Origin: Dipteris shenzhenensis
Taxonomy: Eukaryota; Polypodiophyta; Polypodiopsida; Gleicheniales
Direction: 5' to 3' (one strand)
NCBI GenBank assembly: GCA_047967505.1
Contig: CM106538.1
Length of the DNA stretch: 64,000 bases
In this document: piece by piece, positions 1 to 12,061 of the stretch
Position numbering within the stretch: the first letter of the stretch is position 1
Layout: each line of letters begins with the position of its first letter
Notes under the pieces: generated by a model
What the model was told of the DNA's origin: nothing
Database searches by the model: none
Seen by the model: only the letters and a program-made list of their open reading frames with translations
Translations under genes and position numbers: made by a program

Positions 1-1995
1 AACAATCCAGGCGTTGAGGATTCGCCCACCAACCTTCACTGAAGGCAAGCTAGATGGTACAAACTACACTCTGTGGAAGATTAAAATTATTGCTATTCTA
101 GATTCATATGAGCTTCTGGAGACAGTACTGGGGACTGACCCAGAAACATAAGGAGCCCTCGACCCAGCAAATCCAGGGAGTACTATACCTCCTAATGCCG
201 ACCTTCTACGAGCTTGGAAATGCAAGAACACAGATGTTCTATGTACTCTGGTTATAAGTACTTCTCATAGTGTATTGACCTTGATTTAGCATACATCTAA
301 GGAAACTATGGCCTGGAACATATTGAAGAGTCAGTATGAGACGTGGAATCAGACAAGGATCCAGAACCTGGAGAATCAACTTGCAGTTGAGAAGTTTAAT
401 GAAGGAGAGACAGCAGAGGCATTCATAACCCAAATCAAAAATCTATGTGACCAGATGGCTGGTGCTGGGATACAAAAGACTAGCGAAGAGCTAGCTTAGC
501 GGTGTCTTCAGATATGTCCACCAAGGTCTGATGGACTAGTAACAGTGCTTAACACTCAGGTGAGACCCCAGCCATTGTCATTTGAGGATTTCTGTGCTTT
601 ACTTATGGAGGAGGAATTGAGGCTTAAAGCTCGATATGGAGGTGGCAATGGGGATGGTGGGTTTTCTGCCACTGCAAAAGGCAAAGGTGGTTCCTCCACC
701 AAAGGTGAGTCCTCTACTAGTGGTGACAAAATGAAGAAGGGTGGCAAGAAGAAGTTTTAAGGAGAATGCTTCTACTGCAAGAAGAAGGGCCATGTGATTG
801 CATATTGTCAGGTCAAGAAAGCAGATGAAAAGAATGGTACCCTGAAGAAGACAGATAAGGGGAAAGAGACAGCTAACACAATGGAAGTAGAGTTGGATCT
901 ATTTCTAGCCATTGTGGAAGAGTGTTCCTTAGTTCAAGAACTATCAACCATTGATTCATGGGTGTTGGATAGTGGCGCCTCCCATCACATGACCTGCAAG
1001 AAGGGTCTATATTGTTCCATGTAGCCTCTATAAGAACCCATCACCATGACAGTTGGAAATAATGCAAAATGCCCTATTGAGGATATAGGTATGGTTTCAT
1101 TTGTTTCTATAAATGGAGATGTTAAGAAACTATCTAATGTGCTGAATGTTCCACAAATCAAGAGAAATTTGCTATTAGTTGCTTCCATAATTGACCTTGA
1201 CCATGAGGTGAGGTTCAACAAGATAGGAGCAAAAATTCTAGATAGTGCTGGCAATCTTGTTGGCACAGGAGTAAGGAGGAACAACTTGTATGAGCTAAGT
1301 GCTCTTATAGCCACTGCTGGAGTGGGCACAAGCAGACTTTGGCATGAAAGATTTGGCCACATCGGATTTGCAGTGCTGAAGGAGATGTAGAAGCAGGGTA
1401 TGTTGCTCACTTACCTCTATAGTAGCAAAAATCAAAGAACCATGTGAAGCTTGCATGATGGGCAAGCAACAGAGAAAGGCATTCCCACAAGAAAGCAAGA
1501 ATCGAGCAAACGCTCCTCTAGAGTTGATACATGTTGACTTGTGCGGTAAGATGCCTATACAGGCCTTGGGGGGATCTTCCTATTTTTTATTGATTGTCGA
1601 TGACTATAGTAGGAAGATGTGGTGTACTTTCTTCGCAAAAAGGCTCAAGCTTTTGGTATATTGAAAGAATGGCTACAGCTTGTTGAAAATGAAACAGGGA
1701 GAAAAGTGAAGAAAATTAGATCGGATGGTGGTGGTGAGTTTGTTTCTACAGAGTTTGGAGATTTTTGCAAGAGCAAAGGGATCAAGCGACAAATGACGAC
1801 ACCACATACGCCTTAGCAAAATTTGGTTGTTGAATGAATGCAGACCACCGTGGAGATGGGGAGGTGTATGTTGAAAGGTGCTAGACTGCCAAACCACTTT
1901 TGGGCTGAGGCTGTCAATACTGTGGTTTACATCCTTAATCGCAGCTATACAAAGGTACTCAAAGGTAAAACACACATGAGGATGCAGTACGATAT
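1..1995 (+). pseudogene. Ty1/copia element A, gag-protease-integrase remnant
   Basis: Translation in shifting frames gives a copia Gag (about 50-760), a CCHC zinc knuckle (about 772-810), the protease motif DSGAS (about 970), and the integrase zinc-binding region (WHERFGHIG, then CEACMMGK near 1453) with the integrase core (HVDLCG near 1530, RSDGGGEF near 1720). The reading frame is broken by stops, including TAA at 149, TAG at 287, TAG at 497 and TAG at 1022, and by frameshifts near 1400 and 1620. The related copy B (10841 on) has CAA/CAG at the first three positions, so these are C-to-T losses. The window cuts off the 5' LTR. The match to copia stops near 1990, before reverse transcriptase. 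It is clearly dead. Confidence 0.9.
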
Positions 1996-1999
1996 GCTA

Positions 2000-3030
2000 A
2001 TTGCTGGAACAAAGAGTGGCAATATATGGGGGTTGAGGACCGTTGGGAGCATGTGGATTCGATAGCATGGAGTTGGAGCACAACAAAAGTTCCAAATAAA
2101 AGAAGTAAGGTCAAAATAAGACAAAATGCAATCTTGAAAGTGCAAGAGAATCTTCAAATCTTGAGAACAATAGTGGGAAGGACGGTTTGTGTGTTGATGA
2201 TTTCTTGGATGATTAGAGAAAGATAAAGTCCCTTTGAGCAAAACATCAATTTATGCATGGCAAAGATAAATTGTAAAGATAGGATGATCTTCTTTTATGA
2301 ATGTTAATTGTACTCAGCATCGCAATCTACTTCTTTGTACTTGGTCGTATTTTAAGAAGCAAGTTATTTATTTAGCCTAATTTTTGTGCTCTTTTTTGTG
2401 CTTGATCATTGAAACTCAATTGTGTGTTATGAATGTTAATTAGAATCTATCTTTGTATTCCATGTTTCTATATTCATTCATTCAAACATGGTCTTGTTTT
2501 ATAAAGCTTATTTTGAGTAAGAATTGTATTTAGTTAAAAATTATTATTTATTATGTTAATTAATAATAATTAAGTCAATTAATAATAATTGTTCTTAATT
2601 ATCTTGATTAACGAAATCAATATATAACAAGTTTGTAGTAGTCAACTACGTTAATGAAGTTTCTAAGAGATTTAAAAAGCTACAACTCATTGTAGTTAGC
2701 ACATGGAAATAAATACATGCATGTGCAATGTTTTCTAATGGAAGTACTCAAAATCATAAACACATTGAACATACAACACATCATAAACATGGAAAGCATG
2801 CAAAACAAATCGTGACCTTAGCTCATATATTGGCCACAAAATCGTTTAGTCCAATTTGATTGTAAATATTTCACAAATCATGACAAAACATGCAAGAAGC
2901 CACTAACATAAAAACAAAACTTGAGAATTTTAAGCAAGCTCCATTGAACAAAAAAGAGCATATTTTCATCTTTGAAAACCAAATTGGAGAGTTCCAATTT
3001 CATGGAATTTTCTCATTTTTCCTAATACGG
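2000..3030. other. AT-rich stretch without recognised genes
   Basis: After the copia match ends, short frames are interrupted by many stops. From about 2240 the DNA is AT-rich with TTAATTAATAATAATT-type runs near 2550-2600. I see no protein family, RNA gene or long repeat here. Confidence 0.6.
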
Positions 3031-3036
3031 TCTTGT

Positions 3037-3715
3037 TGAAAGAAAAATGAGCAAAGAGCAAAGAGAGAAATTCAATAAGCTTTGTGTCCTCAATAGTCCT
3101 GAGATGCAAAGATGGGTGAAGAGATATGAAGAGGTTAAAGCAAAAATCATAAATGAGGGCGAGATTTAGAGTCATGCATAGGAGGAGGGTGCCATATACA
3201 CTGGACCTTGCTCTTCTCCCTAGACACAAGAAGCTCTCCATGAAGTCGAACATGAAGGAGAGGATATAACTGATTGAGAGTGGGAGATTGTAATCAGATT
3301 TATGTCACATGTGAGTTTTTAACCTTTCTACTTAATTTGGGTATTTATGATCACAATTGCTACAAAATGCATTCTCATTATTTTAATCATGTTCTTTTGT
3401 AGTACAAAAAGTATAGTGCATTGTGGTCACATAAACAACATTTTCATGGGGAACGCATTGATTCAAGGAGAGTCACATATGATTGTGGAGTCATGGCTAA
3501 CTTTGTACGAGATAGTTGAGCAAGTGCTTTTGATACCAATCTTCTCTCCTCGTAGTTAGATTATCATGGGACCACATGTGACATTTATGAAGTTGATTTT
3601 AGAAGATTTAGTATTTTCGTTCTTGATGTCAAATGGTTTAGAACTATTTACAATGGTCCCAATGCTATAGTTAGGAGAGACAAATGTAGTTTTGTGGCCA
3701 TTGACTCCATCAGAG
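3037..3715 (+). pseudogene. CACTA (En/Spm) TNP2 transposase C-terminal fragment
   Basis: This is a second copy of 20972-21663 with the same order: a segment beginning MSKEQREKFNK, a 92-bp intron (3311-3402, GTGAG...TTGTAG), then the C-terminal domain resembling DUF4216 of CACTA transposases (segments such as ICDIYEVDF and FILDVKWFRTIYNGPNA in the second copy; here VTFMKLIL... in shifted frame). It carries several stops and frameshifts. The catalytic part of the transposase is absent. At about 3716 the sequence changes without a gap into a copia RNase H gene. Confidence 0.7.
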
Positions 3716-4171
3716 CTCTCTTTTGGGAGTGCTGCAGTCACTTGGAGCAACAAGAAACAGCCTACAGTTGCCTTGTCGAGCACAGAGGCTGAGTACAGGG
3801 GTGCAACAATGGCTGCATGTGAGGTAGCTTGGTTGCGTAAGCTACTTTATGATATGCATCAGTCTATAGATGGTCCATTTTTCATTTATTGTGACAACAT
3901 GAGCAGTATACACTTGGCAAATAACCCAGTCTATCATGCTAGAGCAAAGCACATTGAGGTGCATTATCACTATGTGCGGGAGAAGGTTCTAGTAGGTCTT
4001 ATTGATCTGGTTTATGTCAGCACAGAGGATCAAGTAGCTAACATATTCACGAAGGCATTGGGTGCAGAGAAGCTGCGCAAGTTCAGAGACCTGCTTGGTG
4101 TGCATAAATTGGGATTGAGCTCGAGGGGGAGTGTTGAGATATCGAGCTCCACTCATGATATGCCAGGGTGA
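3716..4171 (+). pseudogene. Copia RNase H C-terminal fragment
   Basis: The frame encodes the end of a copia polyprotein: [59 protein letters not shown] and STEDQVANIFTKAL, ending at the stop at 4169-4171 inside the LTR. It is open throughout and closely related to the end of elements C and D. Everything upstream in the element (gag, integrase, reverse transcriptase) is missing; the frame instead runs back into the CACTA fragment to a Met at 3692. One codon is missing (LANNPV versus LATKNPV in C). Confidence 0.85.
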
Positions 4172-4498
4172 CTGTTGTGCATTTATGTCACCAACTTGTT
4201 AGCTGCAGATGCAGTTGGTACACTGCCCATGAATAATAGCCGATGACAGCTATCTTTATGTACTCTAATTAGTGGCTCAGTTAGTATGCCAACTAGGTTA
4301 GTTGAGTTTGGTTTGAGACCCACATATAGGGTTCATCTATTCCTTTTGTACTTAGAGAGAGTTCTTTTGGCTTTCACAACTAAGAAGAGGAAAACTATTT
4401 TCAGCCTGCACCTTTGTGTGTATTCCCCCATTGTATATGTGAGAAAGCTACAAGTGAGACTTCTTACTTCTCTCCCACTCTCTTCACAAGGGGTGCAC
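4132..4498 (+). repeat. Copia 3' LTR (C/D family)
   Basis: It begins TGTTGAGATATCGAGCTCC directly after the polypurine tract gagctcgagggggag (4117-4131) and ends CTTCACA. It matches the LTRs of elements C and D over its full length with scattered changes and so is older. No matching 5' LTR is present next to it. Confidence 0.85.
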
Positions 4499-4873
4499 AA
4501 GTTAGACCAACTAGCTACAAAGAGGGCGACATTAGCTATGTTTGTGTCCCTTGAAACAAAGAAGAAATGGCTTGGGCACACAATGTTGAAGATGTTGTCA
4601 ATTAAAAGGACCAACATGGCTCCAGTGGTTGAATGTAGAGTAGAATCAATGCACGATCATCTCGATTCGAGTAGTTTGTGGGCTTCAACAGAACACAAGA
4701 AAAGAAGAGGCAGCCTTAGTGCAGAAGTCATTGCTATAGTGACAACATTCTGGCATGAAAATATGAGAGTTTCTCCAATTAGAAAGGACATTTGTAAGAA
4801 GCAGATGGGATGCAAGGTGTTTGAGGAGCACATCATACACATGCTAGATACAACGCACGTCAGTGGTGCCTAA
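4499..4873 (+). pseudogene. Unrecognised ORF fragment, possibly transposase-like
   Basis: An open frame continues from the LTR through GVHKLDQLATKRATLAMFVS to a stop at 4871-4873. The part around 4720-4860 (VTTFWHENMRVSPIRKDICK, then a segment with HIIHMLDTTH) has the look of the N-terminal region of large transposase-like proteins related to the one at 62-63.8 kb, but this is a weak resemblance from memory. The true start is lost, because the LTR end abuts the frame. Confidence 0.35.
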
Positions 4874-5275
4874 ACCAGCCCGATGGTTGTTTGTGATTGA
4901 GCTTTGGGATAGTTTACTTGTTTCATTTCTTAAACCAGGCTTGGACTAAATGTGATTGTCATAAGCTGGCGCGGTGGTTGGAGCATCATCACATGCAACC
5001 GTAGGCTGGTTTAGCTCAATCACTAGTTATGTGATTGTCTTAAACTAGCATGGTTGAATAGACATTAGTTGTTGTCCAGCCCAGTGGCATGGTTGAGAAA
5101 AAATTAACAGCGATATATTTTGCAATAAATTCTTATTTTACTAAACCAGCCCGATGGTTGAAACATCATGCAATCATGGCTACTTCAGCTAAATCACCAA
5201 TTATGTGATTGCCTTCAAGCAGTGTGGTTGAATAGACATTAGTTGTTGACCAACCCCGTGGTTGAAATTGTTGTG
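4866..5275. repeat. Degenerate short repeats with ACCAGCCCGATGGTTG
   Basis: The motif taaaccagcccgatggttg occurs at about 4872 and 5144, with degenerate copies near 4932, 5070 and 5250. Each is followed by related text (ttagctcaatcactagttatgtgattgtc / ttcagctaaatcaccaattatgtgattgcc). It looks like a decayed tandem repeat with a unit of roughly 130-270 bp. No coding potential. Confidence 0.55.
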
Positions 5276-5341
5276 TTTCTTAGTACTTAAATTTGTTAAA
5301 TTTAATTTTCTACTATTTGGGTCATATACCACTGTTAAATT

Positions 5342-5935
5342 ATGAAATTCAAAAATGAAGTGCAAAGAAGAAGTCGACACAATTGTGAGAAAATTAAAGG
5401 AGTTCATGGTCTACACAACATATGGGGATTTTCAAACAACCAACTGATTAAAACGAGAAAACTTTCTTGTTTCTACAGTGCATGCATCATAGGGATCATG
5501 ATGATTGTGAGAACATTGCAACTATGAAGACATGGGAGTGAGTTCAAGTTTTTTTTCTCTACGTTCAGATGGAGTGACAAAGAATGGAGAGACAAATGAC
5601 TCACCACAATTTGGGGAGAGTTTCAATGACCTCATTGACTGTCTCAAAGAAGAGGATAACTTTGCAGTTGTCACAGATTTTGGGGAGAACGAAAAAGATG
5701 ACCCATACTTTCTATTGCAATGCACAAAACCTTACGTACAAGGTTGAGGAAACATTTTAATTATAATTGGGGAACAACCTATGAGAAGTGGGATGTAGTA
5801 GTTGGAGCTTTTTGGTACAAAAAAACATCCAAGAGAGGCCACATTTATGAACTGCTACATAAGAGTCCACAAACATGTGTGTACTCTCATCTAGTAAGAG
5901 CTATTAAGTTCTAGATGCAACCTGTGCCACAACAA
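5342..5935 (+). pseudogene. Decayed coding fragment, unrecognised
   Basis: Three short frames follow one another: 5342-5527, 5532-5747 (acidic, with LIDCLKEEDNFAVVTDFGEN) and 5720-5914 (WGTTYEKWDVVVGAFWYKK and SHLVRAIKF), followed after a stop by MQPVPQQKKGKSVFKLDLDT. A segment HHRDHDDCENIATMKTWE can be read near 5487-5540. The pieces read like one protein broken by frameshifts and may belong to the same decayed mobile element as 4499-4873. No family could be assigned. Confidence 0.4.
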
Positions 5936-6099
5936 AAGAAGGGCAAGAGTGTCTTCAAATTGGATTTAGACACGCATGAGCACATCTTGGGGTGTCTTGG
6001 AGCGATAGACGAGGATGACTGAGATAGTACTAAGAAAATGTATGGTCTCATTGGAAGGAAACAATATGTCCACTTGTCCTAAAATATGGAATTTGTATT

Positions 6100-6960
6100 T
6101 GAGTCTTTTTAGTATATCCCATGCTTGTTTTAAGTATATCCCAACAACCACTGCGCTGGTTTCCCATAACGAATCCACACATCCTACAAATCCATTCATC
6201 TTGTAATAATAGAAGCAAACCACCATGCTAGTGGCTATTAATATCCTAGTGCAAACCAACCACTATGCTGGCGATAACTTATCCTACACTACTACCGTGC
6301 TATCGCTACACTACTATTGGGCTATCCTAAAATTTGTTGCATAGTGCTATACTAAAACAATGCCGTTTAGACTTTTTATCGTTTTGTTAACCGTCATATT
6401 TCATCCCATGCTTGTTTTTAGTATATCCCAAGAACTACCGCACTAGTTTCCCTACGAATCCACACATCCTACAAATCCATTCATCTTGTAATAATAGAAG
6501 CAAACCACTACACTGGTGGTTGTTAATATCCTAGTGCAACCAACCACCACGCTGGTGATAACTTATGCTACACTAATCCTACACTACTACGGTGCTATCC
6601 CTACACTACTACCATGCCATCCTTAAATTTGTTGCATGCACTATGCTAAAATAGATCCCTTTAGACTGTTTATTGTTTTGTTAACCATTAGGTTTTATCC
6701 CATGCCTACTTTTAGTATATCCCAACAACCACCACATTGGTTTCTCATAACAAATCCACACATCCTACAAATCCATTCATCTTATAATAATAGAAGCAAA
6801 CCACCATGCTGGTGGCTGTTAATATCCTAGTGCAACCAACCACTGCACTGGCGATAACTTATCCTACACTACTACCATGCTATCCCTACACTCCTGCCGT
6901 GCTATCCTAAAATTTGTTGCACAATGCTAGTGCCCTTTAGACTGGTTATCAGTAACCATC
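6100..6960. repeat. About 300-bp tandem repeat, three copies
   Basis: Three units start near 6107, 6410 and 6707 with agtatatccca, each running through aatccacacatcctacaaatc, cttgtaataatagaagcaaacc, a dyad (ccaccatgctggtggc or a variant), and acttatcctacactactacc. Copies differ by scattered substitutions. Short frames inside are not conserved between copies. Confidence 0.75.
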
Positions 6961-8520
6961 ATATTTCAACCACCGAGCTACTTAAAGCAGGTCGATACAA
7001 AATCAGGTATTATGAGCACCATGAAAAAGTCCACAAGTCCAAGAAATGTCTGCAAGATTTTTATTGTTTCAAAACACAATGCCATTTTGCTTTTTCAAGG
7101 AAATTCCAGACTCCCAACTATATTATCAGCCTGTCTATGGCAAGCATCTCCCAGCTCTTAAGGCCAGTCTGCAGCACAATGGCAAACCTCTTCACACACT
7201 CAGATTACACAGTGCTTGCTTGACTTTACCGACTTATATGCCCATAATAACTTCTCCTTTTGTTGGGGGTCCTCTTCATCCTTGTCTTTGGGCTCTATAA
7301 ATCTTCGCGCGTGTATCATGTTCTGCCAAAAGAAACCTACATCATGAGATTGACAAGTACCATACTGGAGCAAGAAAAACAATAGCCAGGGAAATTAATC
7401 ATTCAGCGTCTTTGTCGACTCCAAGTAATACACCCACCACCAAAGCATGTCCTCCTTGAAGCTATTTTCCTCCTTCTTGTCCGAGTCTATTTCTGTGAGG
7501 ATGCCATCCAACATCATTTTTAGATAGAACAACAGCATTCCAAAGTTATTTGGGTATGCTTGCACTGCACTTAAATAGGGGGAGAATTCAGTGAGCCCAA
7601 CCTTCTCAATCTTCATTCTTATGTTCGTTTGGTAATCGAAATCTTTGAGTTCATTAAGCTCGACCTTCTAATTCTTCAGTCTCATGTTAGTTGTCTAATC
7701 GAAATCTTTCATCTCACATTCGTTGTCTAATTGAAATCTTTCATCTCACATTAGTTCACCAATAAAAATTTTCTAGTCTCACATTAGTGATCTAATCAAA
7801 ATCTTTCATCTCATTATTATCACCGCACTGGTGTGGATCAAAGAACACTATCTAGTTACAGAGCTGAGAAAACATTTCCCAAGTAAACTTTGGAGAAGAT
7901 TAACAATTCAATAGATTACACACAGATTACATAGATTACAATCTCAAAGACTCGTTTACTTCAGATTACATCTCAAGGACTCCTTGTTGAGCTCCCTGAT
8001 TACATGCTCAGCCCTCCTTGCTCCTTTCCAGAATGGGGATGGTTCCTTCTTGCAGGGGCCCGTTGGTTCCTCCCTTCAGGCTCCTTTCTTGATTTGAGCT
8101 TCCTGGTTGTAGGCTTGGCCCTTCTTGCTCCTTTCCTAAAGGGGCCCGTTGGTTCCTCCCTTCAGGCTCCTTTTTCTCGCAGTCAAGCTCGGGTCTTGGA
8201 CTTCTTCAATTTGAGCTCCTTGTCTATAAGATCTTTTGCCCGAATGGCAAATCAAGCTGAAGCATCTACTTTCTCATCGTAGATATTTGTAGTAGGAAGG
8301 CACATTTGATTCATCCATGACCTGGACAATGGCAAATGGCATTCTCTATAGCTAGATTTTGTATGCACAAACACTCCAAAGAAAAAAACATGCACAGGGT
8401 GGTAGCATGCAAGACATGGGATACAATAGTAATATATGATGGGGGTATGGCAGACCATGCATTGCGAACCCTATTGCATAGTGCATAGTAGGATAGGAAT
8501 ACAATTTAACTATTGTGGCC
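6960..8520. other. Non-coding stretch with short repeats
   Basis: No recognisable gene. From about 7610 to 7810 the phrase ctaatcgaaatctttcatctcacattag recurs about four times. Around 8010-8180 a 60-70 bp segment containing ggggcccgttggttcctcccttcaggctcctttct is present twice (about 8055 and 8150). Confidence 0.5.
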
Positions 8521-8529
8521 GTCAATACC

Positions 8530-10180
8530 ACAGTTTTGCTCTATACATGACAAAGTTTCTTCTTGATTCCTTCCTCCCTCATCCTAAGGCTGCGGATGTT
8601 CTCCTCCACTTTTTGCTCACTCTGTGCAATAGCTTCATCTAAATCCCTCAACATCTATTGAAGCTGTGTAAATTGCTGAAAAACATCTTCATGGGCGATT
8701 TCCAAGACTTCCACTCTAGTTTGGAAATCTCTCAGGATGACAGAATGCTTTTCATAACTGTTGAAAGCCACATCAAACTCGACAACACATCTATTGTTAT
8801 CTTGTTGTAGGGTCTAGTAGCTTACTCTTTGGACTTCCAATAGTGTTTTGCAAAAACAACCCTCACCATGGCTATTGCAAATTGCTCCACTGTGGTGGCT
8901 GGAACTTGCTCCACTATGATGGCTAGAATTTACTCCACCATGGTGGCTAGAACTTGCTCCATCGTGGCTACTTTGTGCATCCTTCCTGGCCTAGGAAGCT
9001 TCCTTGTTGTCTTCTCCACCCTAGCTGCTCTCTACCTGAGATCCTTCATGGCATTGAAGCTCTCACGTAGTTCTTGCATCATCTTTCTAGTTTTTGCATT
9101 CTCCCTTTTTAGCTCCTCCATCATCTAGTCTTTTTCAATGTTCAATGCATTCTGCATGTTGCAGAGCCATTTGTAAAGACCCTCCTTTTTGACTCTATGA
9201 TCTTCAAGATCCTTTCGCATCTTTTCTTACTAGCTCCTTCTTTGCCATGTCCCCGTTATTTCTCACTTCTTCAAACCTATCTCAAAGCTCCTTCATGTGC
9301 TTCTCCGCTTCTTCTCTTCTATGACTTTCCATGTCGATCAATTTTGTAGCGGCCTCAGCTTGCTATTGTGCTTGCAAGGCCCTCGCTTTTGCCTCCTCTA
9401 TCTTGGCTTCTGCACCTTCCTTGAGATTTTTCTCAAGTTGCACTGCCTTTGCTACATCAGTGGCTTTCTCTTGTAGAAAAGTCACCCTCTGAGACATCTG
9501 CTTATCATATTGCTCAAAAATCCCTTTGAGGGTAGATGCCATCAGGTGCATGCAACTCCAGTGGACTGAGATGACAATTGGGATTTTCCATCCATGTAAT
9601 TCTTCAGGTTGGTTAACATGCTCTTAGAGATTGCCCTTGAGAAAGATACATCACATCCTTTCAATTGCTCTATTGCTGCTTGAACCTACCAGAACTTGTA
9701 GGTTCCTCTTGTATCAGGAAAGAATTGAATGGTCTTCTTCAACACATCTTGGAGGTCTATTGGCTAGCTCAAAATCTTGACTCCACAATCTTTACTAATC
9801 TAAGCATTGGGGTATACATCTAAAATATCTTGTCTCCTCCACTGCTTCTCAAAAAAGTATGCTTGCAAACTGCCTCCAGAAATTCCTAGAGCATTTTCAA
9901 TCATGCTTTCATTGATGGTAATCTTTTGACCTTGGTAGACTAGTTGCCCCTCCTTCACGCTCACCTCTTGTACCAACCTAGTGAAATGGTCGAGAGGGAT
10001 ATAAGCTGAAACAATGAAGGAAATAGAATAGTGGAGGCTTGAGTTTGCAGTCTGATTGTCTGATTGCAAAGGAGAAAGAATGGTCGAAGAGGGATAGAGG
10101 ATGAAGAAGTGAAGGAAATGGAATAGTGGAGGCTTGATATTGCAAGGGAGAATGAAACGGTCGAGAGGGATAGAAGACAA
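8530..10180 (-). pseudogene. Decayed coiled-coil protein gene, retroelement-associated type
   Basis: Read on the minus strand, 10180-9800 gives a region with PLDHFTRLVQEVSVKEGQLV and NALGISGGSLQAYFFEKQW, and 9551-9363 gives a heptad-like region with FEQYDKQMSQRVTFLQEKAT and AKIEEAKARALQAQ. Further degenerate helical text, including a repeat rich in Ser-Ser-His-His, continues to about 8530 with many stops. The order (globular N-terminus, then a long coiled coil) recalls the extra ORF of the Tat-like element at 27880-29352. It is not intact and the family is not established. Confidence 0.45.
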
Positions 10181-10285
10181 AACGGTTAAGGAAATGGAAT
10201 AGCAGTTTGTAGCCCGACTACACCGTCAAGGTGAGAGCCACTGCGGTGGTTGTAGCCCAACTACTATCAAGATGAGAGCCATCAT

Positions 10286-10689
10286 GTTCCAAGACAGCCA
10301 GCGGCCCCCTCGGTGGGGGTTCAAGGGCGAGAGCCCCCGAGGCAATGGTACAGGGAATATTCCTTGAATATTCCATGGACGACTAGTTGGTTCCACTGAC
10401 TAGGTTGACTAGTCGATTCCACCAACTACATTGATCTGACTACTGCCCTCATAGCTATAAAGAGGTGGCCTCCCCAATCCATTGTATTAGATCATATCTT
10501 CCATCTAGTAGCTCTTCACCTAGTATCTATCTACATCACCATCTAAGCTCCACTGTGGGAGCGCATGGGTGGATGGAGCCATCATCTGTACTGCATCAGT
10601 ATTGAAGGAAAATTTTGTTTCTCTCCAGTTTGTTGTGTACTCTCTATTCTTTGTTCAGTTTTTGTTCCACGGTGCCATGTAATTTAACA
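10286..10689 (+). repeat. 5' LTR of copia element B
   Basis: It starts TGTTCCAAGACAGCC and ends TTTAACA, followed at once by a tRNA-iMet primer site. A TATA-type box ctataaagag lies at 10455-10464. It contains cattgtattagatcatatc and the paired gactagttggttcca segments near 10380-10420. No 3' partner was found in the window, so the boundary at 10286 rests on the TG start and LTR logic. Confidence 0.75.
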
Positions 10690-10707
10690 TGGTATCAGAG
10701 CCTAGGC
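10690..10707 (+). other. Primer binding site of copia B (tRNA-iMet)
   Basis: tggtatcagagcctaggc immediately follows the LTR. The first 12 bases are the complement to the 3' end of plant initiator methionine tRNA used by most plant copia elements. Confidence 0.85.
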
Positions 10708-10765
10708 GGCTCTAAGGATCGAAGAATAGAAGAGAGGCAAGGGCTTCAATAGCATACGGAGTGAT

Positions 10766-12061
10766 GGCAACAGGAAGCATCTCAACAAGAAGTGCGGCTC
10801 GAGTTCAATAGCTGCTACTACTGCACCAATAATCCAGGTTTTGAGGATTTTCCCACCAGCCTTCACTGAAGGCAAGGTAGATGGTACAAACTACACTTTG
10901 TGGAAATTTAAAATTACTACTATTCTAGATTTATATGAGCTTCTGGAGACAATACTGGGGACTAACCCAAAGCCACAAGGAACCCCTGACCCAGCAAATC
11001 CGGGGAGTATGATACCTCCTAATGCCAACCTTCTACAAGCTTGGAAATGCAGGAATGTAGATGCTCTGTGTGCCCTGGTTACAAGTACTACTGATAGTGT
11101 TTTGACCTTGATTCAGCATACATCTAAGGCAACTGTGGCTTGGAACATATTGAAGAGTCAGTATGAGAAGCGGAATCAAACAAGGATCCAGAACCTGGAG
11201 AATCAACTCCATCAGCTGAGAAGTTTAATGAAGGAGAAACAGCGGAGGCAATCATAACCCGAATTAAAAATCTGTGTTACCAGATGGCTAGTGCTAGGAT
11301 ACAAAAGACTAGCGAAGAGCTAGCTCAGCGGTGTCTCCAGATATGTCTACCAAGGTTTGATGGACTAGTAATAGCATTAACACTCATGTGAGACCCCAAC
11401 CATTGTCATTTGAGGAGTTCTGTGCTTTACTTATGGAGGAGGAATGGAGGCTTAAAGCTCGAGATGGAGGTAGCAATGGGGATACTACGTTCTCTACCAC
11501 TATGAAAGACAGGTGGTTCCTCCACCAAAGGTGAGTCCTCTACTAGTGGTGACAAAAAGAAGAAGGGTGGCTAGAAGAAGTTTCAAGGCGAATGCTTCTA
11601 CTGCAACAAGAAGGGCCATGTGACTGCAGAAAGTAGATGAAAAGAATGGTACCTTGAAGAAGACAAATAAGGGGAAAGAGACAGCTAACACGGTGAAAGC
11701 AGAGTTGGATCTATTTCTGGCCATTGAGGAAGAGTATTCCTCTGTTCAAGAAGCATCAACCACTGATTCATGGGTGTTGGATAGTGGTGCCTCCCATCAC
11801 ATGACCTGCAAGAAGGGTCTATATTATTCCATGCAGCCTCTATAGGAACCCATCACTATGACGGTTGGAAATAATGCAAAATGCCATATTGAGGGTACAA
11901 GTATGATTTCATTTGTTTCTGTAAATGGAGATGTTAAGAAACTATCTAATGTGTTGTATGTTCCATAAATCAAGAGAAATTTGCTATCAGTTGCTTCAAT
12001 AATGGACCTTGACCCATGAGGTGAGGTTCAACAAGACAGGAGCAAAAATTCTGGATAGTGC
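10766..12061 (+). pseudogene. Copia element B, gag and protease part (5' of the nested insertion)
   Basis: Gag reads through 10841-11257 (FPPAFTEGKVDGTNYTLWKF, WNILKSQYEKRNQTRIQNLE), then frameshifts near 11210 and 11365 and small deletions interrupt it. A zinc-knuckle remnant lies near 11595 and the protease motif VLDSGASHHMT near 11780. It is about 90% alike to element A, so the two are one family, distinct from C/D. The frame stops at 12061, where element C is inserted, and resumes at 17591. Confidence 0.85.
12057..12061. repeat. Target site duplication of copia C, left
   Basis: agtgc precedes the 5' LTR and is repeated at 17591-17595. Element A has a single agtgc at the same place, which confirms the empty site. 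Confidence 0.95.

Noticed and set aside
985-1410. Minus-strand frame of 141 codons
   Set aside because: It is antisense to the copia A protease/integrase region.
4286-4498. Start of the frame 4286-4873 inside the LTR
   Set aside because: The upstream part is LTR sequence shared with elements C and D, where it is not coding; only the part after 4498 was kept.
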